Shown: piece by piece, positions 25,406 to 32,769 of the stretch
Position numbering within the stretch: position 1 is the stretch's first letter
Layout of the letters: every line of letters starts with the position of its first letter
Source of the DNA: Prevotella sp.
GTDB lineage: Bacteria > Bacteroidota > Bacteroidia > Bacteroidales > Bacteroidaceae
Direction of reading: 5' to 3'
Assembly (NCBI GenBank): GCA_017619375.1
Contig: JAFZSL010000014.1
Coordinates: forward strand, 1-35,397
Length of the DNA stretch: 35,397 nucleotides
Position numbers and translations under genes: made by a program
Notes under the pieces: model-generated
Database searches by the model: none
The model's input: only the letters and a program-made list of their open reading frames with translations
What the model was told of the DNA's origin: nothing

Positions 25406-25413
25406 CAAAAATA
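25406..25413 (-). promoter_or_regulatory. Probable Nif3 -7 box TATTTTTG
   Basis: On the minus strand TATTTTTG lies ~30 bp before the Nif3 start. The expected TTTG 19-21 bp upstream is replaced by TTTC-like sequence, so support is moderate. Confidence 0.5.
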
Positions 25414-25696
25414 ATGTTTTTTTCTGAAAAGCTACCATCACCCCCTCATAGTTTAACATCATTTAAGTTTCAGAGGCACAAGCGTAACGCTTCAGCGAAT
25501 ATTGTTTTTAACACGAACATCCACGAACAATCTAAAATTTCAACCAAATGGAGAGCAGGGCATACACCCCCAAAGTCATGCATGCCCATGAGCGATTCTT
25601 ATTGTTGAGTCCACCACTTAAAAAGTCTGTTAGAATGGCCGTGAGCAAAAAAGCAGAAAAGTGGACATCCCCGTCCCCCTGATACAGGCAACAATT
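25414..25696. other. Spacer without recognised gene
   Basis: The stretch between Nif3 and the C10 peptidase holds no family-like reading frame. A 64-codon plus-strand frame at 25414-25608 has no RBS, promoter or family resemblance. No repeat array was noticed. Confidence 0.5.
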
Positions 25697-25728
25697 AAGG
25701 TCGGGTTCCAAGAGAGGAACCCGACCTT
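25697..25728. terminator. Terminator hairpin after the C10 peptidase gene
   Basis: A perfect 13-bp stem (AAGGTCGGGTTCC, loop AAGAGA, GGAACCCGACCTT) lies ~50 bp downstream of the minus-strand C10 stop. The T-rich tail is better on the plus strand (TTTATTC); on the minus strand it is short. Confidence 0.75.
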
Positions 25729-25776
25729 TATTCATATTTCGCTCAAAAAGATTTAGCGGACACCAATATTATGTTT

Positions 25777-27819
25777 TCATTTGACAATGTATTTACCGCC
25801 TTTGCGTATATGAACCCCTCGGGAGTCTTTCTTCATAGGGACACCTTGGAGGTTAAAGGTCGGCGTGTCATCGGTATCGGTGAGTATAACTTCAATGCCC
25901 TCGGGCGATGAGGGGAAATACTTGCTATAAGCCGGTAATGAGAAAATCGTTGAACCTGTATTCCCATTGTGGTCGACACAGAAATCATAAACTTTCTCCG
26001 GGTTAAACAGATGTTTGTCGAAGAAGAAAGTGAGATGCGTTGTTTCTCCCGGTGCGAGATCCACATAGTAGAAGTGCTCCACCAACGCCTTTCCTTGATA
26101 TGAGTATACTCCTCCTTCCGGGTCTTGTTCATACAAATAACTGCTGATCCAACTGTTGAAGCGATTCTCGGAAGTGTTGGTGATGTCGGCCTCGACTTTC
26201 AACTGTTCGTAGATACCCCTTTCACCCTTCCAGTCGGTATCCCAAGCCCAATAGGGATATGGATACTCTGATACCTCTTCATTAACCCAATAAAGGCCTT
26301 TGTATCCTTCATGCGTGAAGTGGCCTTTCAGTTTCCATTCTGGCTGTTCTGTAACCTCTAACGTGGTCTCATACACCACATCCTTTCCGTCCCAGTCGGT
26401 GGTGAAACGAACCGGGATAACCCCTGTCTGGTAGTTGGAAATGCAAATCATCACTTCGCCCGACTCTCCTGGCGGCACATAGGTTCCAACACCGCCCTTC
26501 AGCGTTTCACCCTGCCAGAGGAAGAGGTAGTTCTCGTAGGTCTCTCCCACGTTGCTGATGTCGACAATAGCCACTGTTCTACCATAGAGATAGGGATTGT
26601 AAAAATGCACACCGTTTACCACAATCTTGCTTTCCTTCCCGTCCATGTTCTCCTCTTCCGGCAGCGTCTGCAGGGGTTGGCTGCTGTTCTGGGGCTGGAA
26701 GTTGAAGATGGCCGATTGGTAACAGTTGTAACCGCTGAACTCCACAGGACCGGTCTGCGTCTCACAGTCATTGATGACGTGTAGTTTGCAATAGAATTGG
26801 GCTCCGAAATAGCCAAACTCGCCGGTGTTGGCATGGAAATAGCCGCGGCCGTCGTAACCGTCGATGATGAAACTGTGGTTCTGTGCCATCACAGCACCGG
26901 CACTATAGGGTACAGGCCGACCGGCAGCCAGTTCATTGTATATCATATCCTCCCACGTGTGGCGGGGGAAAAGGGCGGCATGCAGCAATTTCGCGTCATC
27001 GCGGTAACCGAAATACTTCGAGATACGTTCTACGTCGAATGTCGATGACGAACCACCTGAAGAGTATTGCATCTCCAAGGCGCAACCGGCATATTTCAGG
27101 ATTTTATGCACGGCTTCCAACTGCTCTTCGTTGTAATAGTCACCAAGCGATGAATAATAATCCACCATCTTGTCGTATTCGAACGTGGTGGGTGGAAGAG
27201 CCGGCATATCAATGCCCGAATAGGTGGTGTAGGCCGGGATGGTGGTGGTGGTCTCCTTCGGATACTCGTAGTACTTCATAATCTGTGCCAGCGTGATGGC
27301 CACGCAGCCCACCAGCGTGTGGTTGCCGGAGTTGGGGTCTATCGGAGTGAATTCGTAATAGGGTTGATACTGGTTCCATGAGGTACTGATCAGTGGATAA
27401 ATGGGGTCACGGTCTATCTCCCGTGGCTCGGTGTCGTTGCGTGAAGTGAAGGTATGATCGCTCGCCACGTCGGCTACCTGGTTGTTGAGCCCGACGAGCA
27501 TCTCATACAACCCTCCATTCACGGGCACGTCAGCGAAAGTGCCGCCCTCGCTGTAGGCCAGCACTTCATTCGTGCGGTCATCGGCCGAAACGACCACGAA
27601 GCCGCCGTCCTCCCCGTTGTTGAAAATATGCAGATGACTGAAGCCTCCCTCCACGGGTTGCAGCCTCTTTTCCATCATTTGCGCGTTCTTCACTCTGGCT
27701 GTCTTCGATGCGCTCAGAAACTGGGCTGCCTTGGCCCGTGCCACTTCCCTTCCTACAGGATTGGCCATCAGCATGATGGTGACCATGCTAAAAATGAAAA
27801 AACAGATATTTCTTTTCAT
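25777..27819 (-). CDS. Secreted C10-family (streptopain-like) cysteine peptidase
   Basis: From the ATG at 27819 the protein has 680 residues, with a signal peptide near 1-20. Residues about 23-125 match the Spi-type inhibitory propeptide (AKAAQFL, EGGFSHLHIFNNGEDGGFVVVSADDRTNEVLAYS). The C10 catalytic Cys172 lies in LVGCVAITLAQIMKYY, and His315 in NHSFIIDGYDGRGYF. In streptopain the motif after His is HxNWGWGG; here it reads HANTGEFG, so Asn331 remains but both tryptophans are replaced. The C-terminal ~300 residues are beta-rich modules, and the last residues (GVHIRKGGKYIVK) resemble a type IX sorting tail. The prior 23 codons of the open frame are excluded because they precede the signal peptide. 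Catalytic competence is likely but not certain given the missing Trp. Confidence 0.86.
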   Translation of the reverse strand: MKRNICFFIFSMVTIMLMANPVGREVARAKAAQFLSASKTARVKNAQMMEKRLQPVEGGFSHLHIFNNGEDGGFVVVSADDRTNEVLAYSEGGTFADVPVNGGLYEMLVGLNNQVADVASDHTFTSRNDTEPREIDRDPIYPLISTSWNQYQPYYEFTPIDPNSGNHTLVGCVAITLAQIMKYYEYPKETTTTIPAYTTYSGIDMPALPPTTFEYDKMVDYYSSLGDYYNEEQLEAVHKILKYAGCALEMQYSSGGSSSTFDVERISKYFGYRDDAKLLHAALFPRHTWEDMIYNELAAGRPVPYSAGAVMAQNHSFIIDGYDGRGYFHANTGEFGYFGAQFYCKLHVINDCETQTGPVEFSGYNCYQSAIFNFQPQNSSQPLQTLPEEENMDGKESKIVVNGVHFYNPYLYGRTVAIVDISNVGETYENYLFLWQGETLKGGVGTYVPPGESGEVMICISNYQTGVIPVRFTTDWDGKDVVYETTLEVTEQPEWKLKGHFTHEGYKGLYWVNEEVSEYPYPYWAWDTDWKGERGIYEQLKVEADITNTSENRFNSWISSYLYEQDPEGGVYSYQGKALVEHFYYVDLAPGETTHLTFFFDKHLFNPEKVYDFCVDHNGNTGSTIFSLPAYSKYFPSSPEGIEVILTDTDDTPTFNLQGVPMKKDSRGVHIRKGGKYIVK

Positions 27820-27845
27820 GGTGTCATTTAGTTTAAATTTCTGCC

Positions 27846-27853
27846 CAAAAATA
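27846..27853 (-). promoter_or_regulatory. Possible C10 peptidase -7 box TATTTTTG
   Basis: On the minus strand TATTTTTG lies 26 bp before the ATG at 27819. No TTTG occurs at the expected spacing upstream, so support is weak to moderate. Confidence 0.4.
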
Positions 27854-27975
27854 CAATTTATTGTTGATACTTTGTTGAATTTTAACAAAAAAAACTATTT
27901 CAAGTGCATTTTATTGTTTTTGGGTGGGTGTTTTTCTCAGCGTGGGCGGAATCAAGGGAATCAAGGGGACAAGTC

Positions 27976-28118
27976 CCTTTAACTCCCCTTTAACTCCCCT
28001 TTAACTCCCCTTTAACTCCCCTTTAACTCCTCTTTAACTCCTCTTTAACTCCTCTTTAACTCCTCTTTAACTCCTCTTTAACTCCTCTTTAACTCCTCTT
28101 TAACTCCTCTTTAACTCC
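27976..28118 (-). repeat. 11-bp minisatellite, 13 units (CTTTAACTCC core)
   Basis: Thirteen perfect 11-bp units fill the spacer between two divergent genes. The first five are CCTTTAACTCC and the next eight are TCTTTAACTCC, so one variable base splits the array into two homogeneous blocks. Read on the minus strand the unit is GGAGTTAAAG(A/G), the same as the cluster at 23431-23612. Confidence 0.96.
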
Positions 28119-28182
28119 CGAATACAAGATGCAAAAATCGTTAAAAATGCCCATGTTCACTTCTTTTGTGCTTAAAGATGGT

Positions 28183-28190
28183 TATCTTTG
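28183..28190 (+). promoter_or_regulatory. Probable -7 box of the beta-helix gene (TATCTTTG)
   Basis: TATCTTTG is a full -7 match. A TTTG at 28165-28168 is 14 bp upstream, shorter than ideal. The leader would be ~120 bases. Confidence 0.5.
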
Positions 28191-28316
28191 TAAGACAAAA
28201 TGCAAGAGAAACTTAGGACGTGACCGTGCACGCATCGACAAGCATGCACTCACAGAAAGCAGTATAGGCTTGACGGTTTCCAAAGTCAGGCAAAGAAAGA
28301 TTCAAACGGCATCGAA

Positions 28317-29855
28317 ATGACGAAGACATATTTGAAAGTCGCCTTCTTCATGTTCCTTTTACTCGCCATCTCCCCATGCTGCAAGGCACAGTCGGCGGGC
28401 GACATCGTCGTTGGTCCCGAAGACGACCTGCATGACGCATTGCGACAAGCCAGGGAATGGCGTCGAACGGGAGACCCGAGATGCGGGGGCGGCATCCGCA
28501 TCATCGTCAAGGCAGGAAGGCACCACATGGTGCAACCGCTGTTCATACGACCAGAAGACAGCGGCACCGAGGAGGTCCCCACCCTCATCATCGGTGAAGA
28601 GGGAGCCGTGATATGCGGAGACTCCCCGCAGCACCACACCCGGCTCTTCCCCAAGGAGGGAATGGAGAGAATCGTGGATTTCGACAAGACTCGACGCATC
28701 ATCACCATCCCCACTCCGCCGAAAGAGGTGTTGACGGCAAAGGGTGTGGAGATGGTGTTGCAGCAACGGTGGGCCATCGCCATTCTCCGCGTGAAGGAAA
28801 TGAGGCCCATGGGAGCAGTGACGGAGGTTTCCTTCCTCGAGCCAGAAAGCAAGTTGGAGTTTGAACACCCATGGCCTCAACCTGTGGTGGGCGGCGAGAA
28901 GGGCAACAGCGCCTTCATGCTACGCACCACCGAGGACAGGGACGGCATAGAGCAACTTGTCGTCATTGCCGGGACAGAGGAACAGCCCGTAACCAACCTG
29001 ACATTGAAAAACCTCGTCTTCGAGAACACCTGCTGGAACCGTCCCCTCCATCAAGGGCACGTCACCCTGCAAGGCGGATTCCCCATCATCGATGCCTACA
29101 AACTGAAGCAGGAAGGTCTTCCCTGGGCACCCACGTTGGAGAACCAGGCTTGGATAGAACGTCCCGTGGCAGCAGTGAGCATCTCATGGGCGCGACAGGT
29201 GAACCTTGAGGAATGCACCTTCAACAACCTCGCTTCCACCGCCCTCGACTTCACATACGGCATCGACCTGTGCAAGGTGGCCCACTGCACGTTCAGCAAC
29301 ATCGGAGGGACGGCCATCCTCGCAGGTTCCTTCGCGGAGAGTCCGAGGGAGGTGCATCGCCCCTACCCCCAACTGGCCCGACACTGTCGCCGTTTGGAAA
29401 TCAGCAACAACAGGATAGAGAACGCCACCACGGAGGATTGGGGAGCCGTGGCCATCGGATGCGGATATGTGAGCAATGTGAGCATCGTGCGCAACGTGGT
29501 GGACGGCGTCAACTACTCCGGCATCTGTGTGGGATGGGGATGGACGCCGGAAAAAACGGGTATGGAAGGCAATGTCATCAGAGGAAACACCGTGAGGAAC
29601 TACGCCCGGCAACTCTATGACGCCGGAGCCATCTACACCCTCTCCTACCAGCCAGGGTCGGTGATGGAACAGAATGTCGTCTCCCCACACACGCCGGCGC
29701 CATATGCCACCAACGACAGATGCTTCCCCATCTATCTCGATGCCGCCACCGACGGATACACCATCAAGGACAACCTGTTGGAGGGCCGCGGACTGATAGG
29801 AAAAGAGGACATGGGGTTCAACACCCCCGGACCCGACATCCACATCAATGAATAG
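28317..29855 (+). CDS. Secreted right-handed parallel beta-helix protein
   Basis: The 512-residue protein has a signal peptide (MTKTYLKVAFFMFLLLAISP). No clean lipobox is seen although two cysteines follow. The first ~110 residues (DDLHDALRQARE, GGGIRIIVKAGRHHMVQPLFI) match the opening of Bacteroidota beta-helix enzymes. From about 220 on, short strand-turn repeats dominate (TNLTLKNLVFENTCW, RQVNLEECTFNNLASTALDF, CRRLEISNNRIENATTEDWGAVAI, SIVRNVVDGVNYSGICVGWGW). Such folds occur in polysaccharide lyases and glycoside hydrolases. I cannot assign a catalytic family: no GH28 triad or lyase motif is visible. A role in complex glycan breakdown is inferred only from fold and export. The LD-carboxypeptidase gene follows 55 bp downstream and may be co-transcribed. 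Confidence 0.78.
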   Translation: MTKTYLKVAFFMFLLLAISPCCKAQSAGDIVVGPEDDLHDALRQAREWRRTGDPRCGGGIRIIVKAGRHHMVQPLFIRPEDSGTEEVPTLIIGEEGAVICGDSPQHHTRLFPKEGMERIVDFDKTRRIITIPTPPKEVLTAKGVEMVLQQRWAIAILRVKEMRPMGAVTEVSFLEPESKLEFEHPWPQPVVGGEKGNSAFMLRTTEDRDGIEQLVVIAGTEEQPVTNLTLKNLVFENTCWNRPLHQGHVTLQGGFPIIDAYKLKQEGLPWAPTLENQAWIERPVAAVSISWARQVNLEECTFNNLASTALDFTYGIDLCKVAHCTFSNIGGTAILAGSFAESPREVHRPYPQLARHCRRLEISNNRIENATTEDWGAVAIGCGYVSNVSIVRNVVDGVNYSGICVGWGWTPEKTGMEGNVIRGNTVRNYARQLYDAGAIYTLSYQPGSVMEQNVVSPHTPAPYATNDRCFPIYLDAATDGYTIKDNLLEGRGLIGKEDMGFNTPGPDIHINE

Positions 29856-29910
29856 CCCTGCTTCGATAACTTCGCAAAAAAGACAACTTTGATTACCAAA
29901 AATAACGATA

Positions 29911-30939
29911 ATGAAAAAAAACATCTTATGGCTGATGACCGCCATGCTTTGTTGCCATGCGACAATGACATTTGCGGCAATGCCTGAAAACGACAAAGAC
30001 ATGCAAACGCAATCACAACCTTCGAAGGAAACCTCTTGCAAGGCGCCAGCCTTTCTTAAAAAGGGTGACAAGGTGGCCATCATCTCTCCATCTTACTTTC
30101 TCGCCACGGAATATGCCGAAAAGGCCGCCGACATATTGCGCCAATGGGGATTGACCCCCGTCATAGGCCCCAACGTGGGGAAGAAGTCGGGCATCAACTA
30201 TGCCGGAACCTTCGAGGAACGCCTCGCCGACCTCAAATGGGCGCTCTACAATCCCGAGGTGAAAGCCATCCTCTGCAACCGAGGAGGATACAGCACCATA
30301 CAGATGATACCATTCCTCACCAAGGAGGAGTTGGCGGCACATCCAAAATGGATGATTGGATTCAGCGACATCACCACCTTTCATGCCATGGAGGTTTCTG
30401 CAGGTTTGATGAGCATCCATGGAAACATGAGTCGGTACATCGCCGACGGGGAGGGGAATGACGAACCTTCTCTCATCCTCAGGGACTTGCTTTTTGGCAA
30501 GATGCCTCAATACAGGCTGCCTGCCCACCCTTGCAACCAGCGAGGCAAGGCCACAGCGAAACTCGTTGGCGGCAACATGTGCACGTTCTTTCCGCTGATG
30601 GGCTCCAATGTGGACTATTTCCAGGGCGACGAAGAATTCATCCTCTTCATCGAAGAGGTGGGTGAAAGTTACCATAACCTCGACCGCATCCTGAACATGC
30701 TCCTCCTCAACGGTGTGATGAATCGTTGCAAGGGTGTCATCCTCGGCTACTTCAGCGACTGCAAGCGCGACATCGCCTACGACAGCGTGGAACAGATGTT
30801 TGCCTCCTATTTCTCCAAATACGACATCCCCGTGGTTTGCGGCTTCCCCGCCGGACACGAACGGCCCAACATGCCGCTTGTCATGGGCGCTCCCGTCACC
30901 ATCGAGGTCACTGCAGACGGGGCCAGGGTGTCTTTTTGA
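29911..30939 (+). CDS. S66-family LD-carboxypeptidase, exported
   Basis: The 342-residue protein has a signal peptide (MKKNILWLMTAMLCCHATMTFAA), so it acts in the periplasm. LD-carboxypeptidases remove the terminal D-alanine from murein tetrapeptides during peptidoglycan recycling. The Ser-Glu-His triad of family S66 is visible: Ser152 in MIGFSDIT, Glu249 in IEEVGESY, and His316 in GFPAGHERPNMPL. The RGGY motif at 124-127 (CNRGGYSTI) is typical. The E. coli counterpart is cytosolic, whereas this one is exported, as often in Bacteroidota. Confidence 0.92.
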   Translation: MKKNILWLMTAMLCCHATMTFAAMPENDKDMQTQSQPSKETSCKAPAFLKKGDKVAIISPSYFLATEYAEKAADILRQWGLTPVIGPNVGKKSGINYAGTFEERLADLKWALYNPEVKAILCNRGGYSTIQMIPFLTKEELAAHPKWMIGFSDITTFHAMEVSAGLMSIHGNMSRYIADGEGNDEPSLILRDLLFGKMPQYRLPAHPCNQRGKATAKLVGGNMCTFFPLMGSNVDYFQGDEEFILFIEEVGESYHNLDRILNMLLLNGVMNRCKGVILGYFSDCKRDIAYDSVEQMFASYFSKYDIPVVCGFPAGHERPNMPLVMGAPVTIEVTADGARVSF

Positions 30940-30949
30940 CTTTTAGACC

Positions 30950-31049
30950 AGGAGAAAATAGGAAGAAACAGGAGAATTTAGGAGGTCTTAGGAGATTTTA
31001 GGAGGTCTTAGGAGGTCTTAGGAGATTTTAGGAGGTCTTAGGAGGTTGG
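30950..31049 (+). repeat. 10-bp minisatellite (AGGAGGTCTT / AGGAGATTTT)
   Basis: Ten 10-bp units begin 10 bp after the LD-carboxypeptidase stop: AGGAGAAAAT, AGGAAGAAAC, AGGAGAATTT, then alternating AGGAGGTCTT and AGGAGATTTT. The last units form part of the following hairpin. Confidence 0.94.
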
Positions 31050-31075
31050 TTTCATGAATCCTATGACCTCCTAAG
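31037..31075. terminator. Convergent terminator hairpin built from the repeat
   Basis: CTTAGGAGGT (31037-31046) pairs with ACCTCCTAAG (31066-31075) across a 19-base loop and is followed by TTTTG. The left arm belongs to the minisatellite and the right arm reaches into the end of the convergent metallophosphoesterase gene. Confidence 0.6.
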
Positions 31076-32171
31076 GTTTTGTATGATTTTTCCTCAGTGT
31101 GATGACGCTTACTTCAGGCCAAGCACCCAATCGGAAAACCACGGTGCCACAGATGCCCAGTGAGACATGGAGCATTTGGCTGCCTTCACGATAGGTGCCG
31201 CCCCATTCCCGATACATCAGTCTTGCCGGCGACCATCTCCATAATCTGAGATGTGCGCCGTGGGTGTGACCAGAGAGCGTCAGAGGGATGTCGGTCTTGC
31301 CCAGCACCTCCTTGCGCCAATGCGAAGGGTCGTGGCTCAGCAACAGTTTCCAAGTGTCGGAAGGGATTCCTTGCAACGCCTTTCCAAGGTCGCCGGTGGA
31401 TTTGAAGGGCGGCGGACTGGTTGTCTCCACACCTATGATGGCGATGCTGTCGTCTCCCTTGGTCAGCATCATATGTTCGTTCATCAGCAAATGCCATCCC
31501 ATCTTTTCGTGCAGCGGTCGCATGTACTTGGCGTATTTCAATCCCAATTCGTCATGGTTGCCGAGGATGGACAGTACGCCGTCCGGAGCGGAGAGACGTG
31601 ACAGCGCGTCGACAAAAGGTGCAGCCTCTTCCACGTTGTGGTTCACCAAGTCCCCCGTGAAGACAATGAGGTCTGGGTGTAGTGCGTTGGCGGTTTCCAC
31701 AACACGGTCGATGAAGTCGGGATGCCCGACCAGTGACCCAAGATGCAAGTCTGTCAACTGCACGATGCGGTAGCCGTCGAAGGCTGCAGGCAATGTTGGC
31801 GAGGAACATTCCACGTGGGTTGCCACGAGCCGGCGCCACCCCCAGAAGAAGCCATACAAGGCTGCCAAGAAAAACAACGTGCCCGCTGCAAGGCCGACGA
31901 TGACTCCCGCTATTGGTGCGAGAATCGCGAATAGCAGTTTCGGCGTGATGAGAAAGAGGAAAGTGGCGAAGAACAAACGTATCGAACGTACATGACCCAG
32001 CAACCAAGTCTGCATCACAATGACGGCGAACACCGCCCATGCAATGGTGAGAGCATATGCCCATTGCGCCCAGACCGGCCAAGAAGGGAGGAAAAGGCCG
32101 CAGATGACCACCTCTGGCAGCAAGGTGACCACCACGATGAGCATGACGAAGAAGGAGAACCTATGGGTCAT
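31071..32171 (-). CDS. Membrane-anchored metallophosphoesterase
   Basis: The 366-residue protein has several N-terminal hydrophobic helices (about 6-28, 35-57, 68-85, 87-110). A calcineurin-type phosphoesterase domain follows, with metal-binding motifs in order: DLHLG (Asp141, His143), GDLVNH (Asp174), GNHDE (Asn205, His206), SHDPSHW, and SGHTHGAH. The domain probably faces the outside of the inner membrane. Relatives of the YkuE/YaeI type act on lipid or nucleotide phosphates, but the substrate is not known here. It ends the pyrE-argH operon, starting 10 bp after the lipoprotein gene. Confidence 0.9.
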   Translation of the reverse strand: MTHRFSFFVMLIVVVTLLPEVVICGLFLPSWPVWAQWAYALTIAWAVFAVIVMQTWLLGHVRSIRLFFATFLFLITPKLLFAILAPIAGVIVGLAAGTLFFLAALYGFFWGWRRLVATHVECSSPTLPAAFDGYRIVQLTDLHLGSLVGHPDFIDRVVETANALHPDLIVFTGDLVNHNVEEAAPFVDALSRLSAPDGVLSILGNHDELGLKYAKYMRPLHEKMGWHLLMNEHMMLTKGDDSIAIIGVETTSPPPFKSTGDLGKALQGIPSDTWKLLLSHDPSHWRKEVLGKTDIPLTLSGHTHGAHLRLWRWSPARLMYREWGGTYREGSQMLHVSLGICGTVVFRLGAWPEVSVITLRKNHTKP

Positions 32172-32181
32172 GGGGAGGTGG

Positions 32182-32769
32182 TTAGTTCACCACCAACACA
32201 CCGAAGGGACCAGTGGTGGTGGCGCGGTATCGTGTGAGGCGCTTGCCCTTTTCTCCGTCTGTGATGAACCCATTGTTGTTCATGTCGTATTGGCGGTGGC
32301 ATTTGCCACAGGTGGCTATGCCGTTGGAAGTCATTGAAAGCGGATAACTCTTCATGGGGAGGGCACTCGGGTCGAAGCAGTTGGGGCATTCCCTGTCGTA
32401 GGCGTAAAAGGGGGCGGGGATTTCGAGTGCCCCATAGCCCACGATGATGCCGTTGTTGTAGCCGAGGATGAGCGTGCGCCGTGTGTCTACTGCGTTCTGT
32501 ATCTTGCTGCTGCTCACCCCCGCATTGTTGACGAAGTCGTAATAGGTGGCTCCGCTGCGCACCGCCATCGTCACCTGGCAGAAGATGCCCGGTGCAGAAG
32601 GGTTCATCGCTGCGGCCAAGGTGGCGTCGGTATGTATGGAGTTGTCGAAGATGAAATAGCAGGTCTTCGTGGTGTACTCGTTCTCGGAGTCCCCGCAGGA
32701 GGTGAGTCCGGCCAAGATGGTGAATGCCGCCAAGGCCCAGGCACGGCAGGAGTGGAGCAAGTTTCTCAT
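32182..32769 (-). CDS. Putative lipoprotein with two CxxC pairs
   Basis: The 195-residue protein starts with a lipoprotein signal whose lipobox is LTSC with Cys25, so it is probably membrane-anchored in the periplasm or at the outer membrane. The middle part (about 40-120) is featureless to me. The C-terminal part has two cysteine pairs, CPNC (128-131) and CGKC (154-157), followed by HRQYDMNNNGFI and RLTRYRA. This arrangement resembles a zinc ribbon, or a Rieske-like ferredoxin fold whose His ligands have become Cys; neither can be proven by eye. Its start overlaps the argH stop by 4 bp (ATGA). Confidence 0.72.
   Translation of the reverse strand: MRNLLHSCRAWALAAFTILAGLTSCGDSENEYTTKTCYFIFDNSIHTDATLAAAMNPSAPGIFCQVTMAVRSGATYYDFVNNAGVSSSKIQNAVDTRRTLILGYNNGIIVGYGALEIPAPFYAYDRECPNCFDPSALPMKSYPLSMTSNGIATCGKCHRQYDMNNNGFITDGEKGKRLTRYRATTTGPFGVLVVN

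Noticed and set aside
25414-25608. 64-codon frame downstream of nothing obvious
   Set aside because: No promoter, family resemblance or conserved features; likely chance.
27976-28118. CRISPR-like array
   Set aside because: The units are 11 bp with no spacers and no cas genes nearby, so this is a simple tandem repeat.
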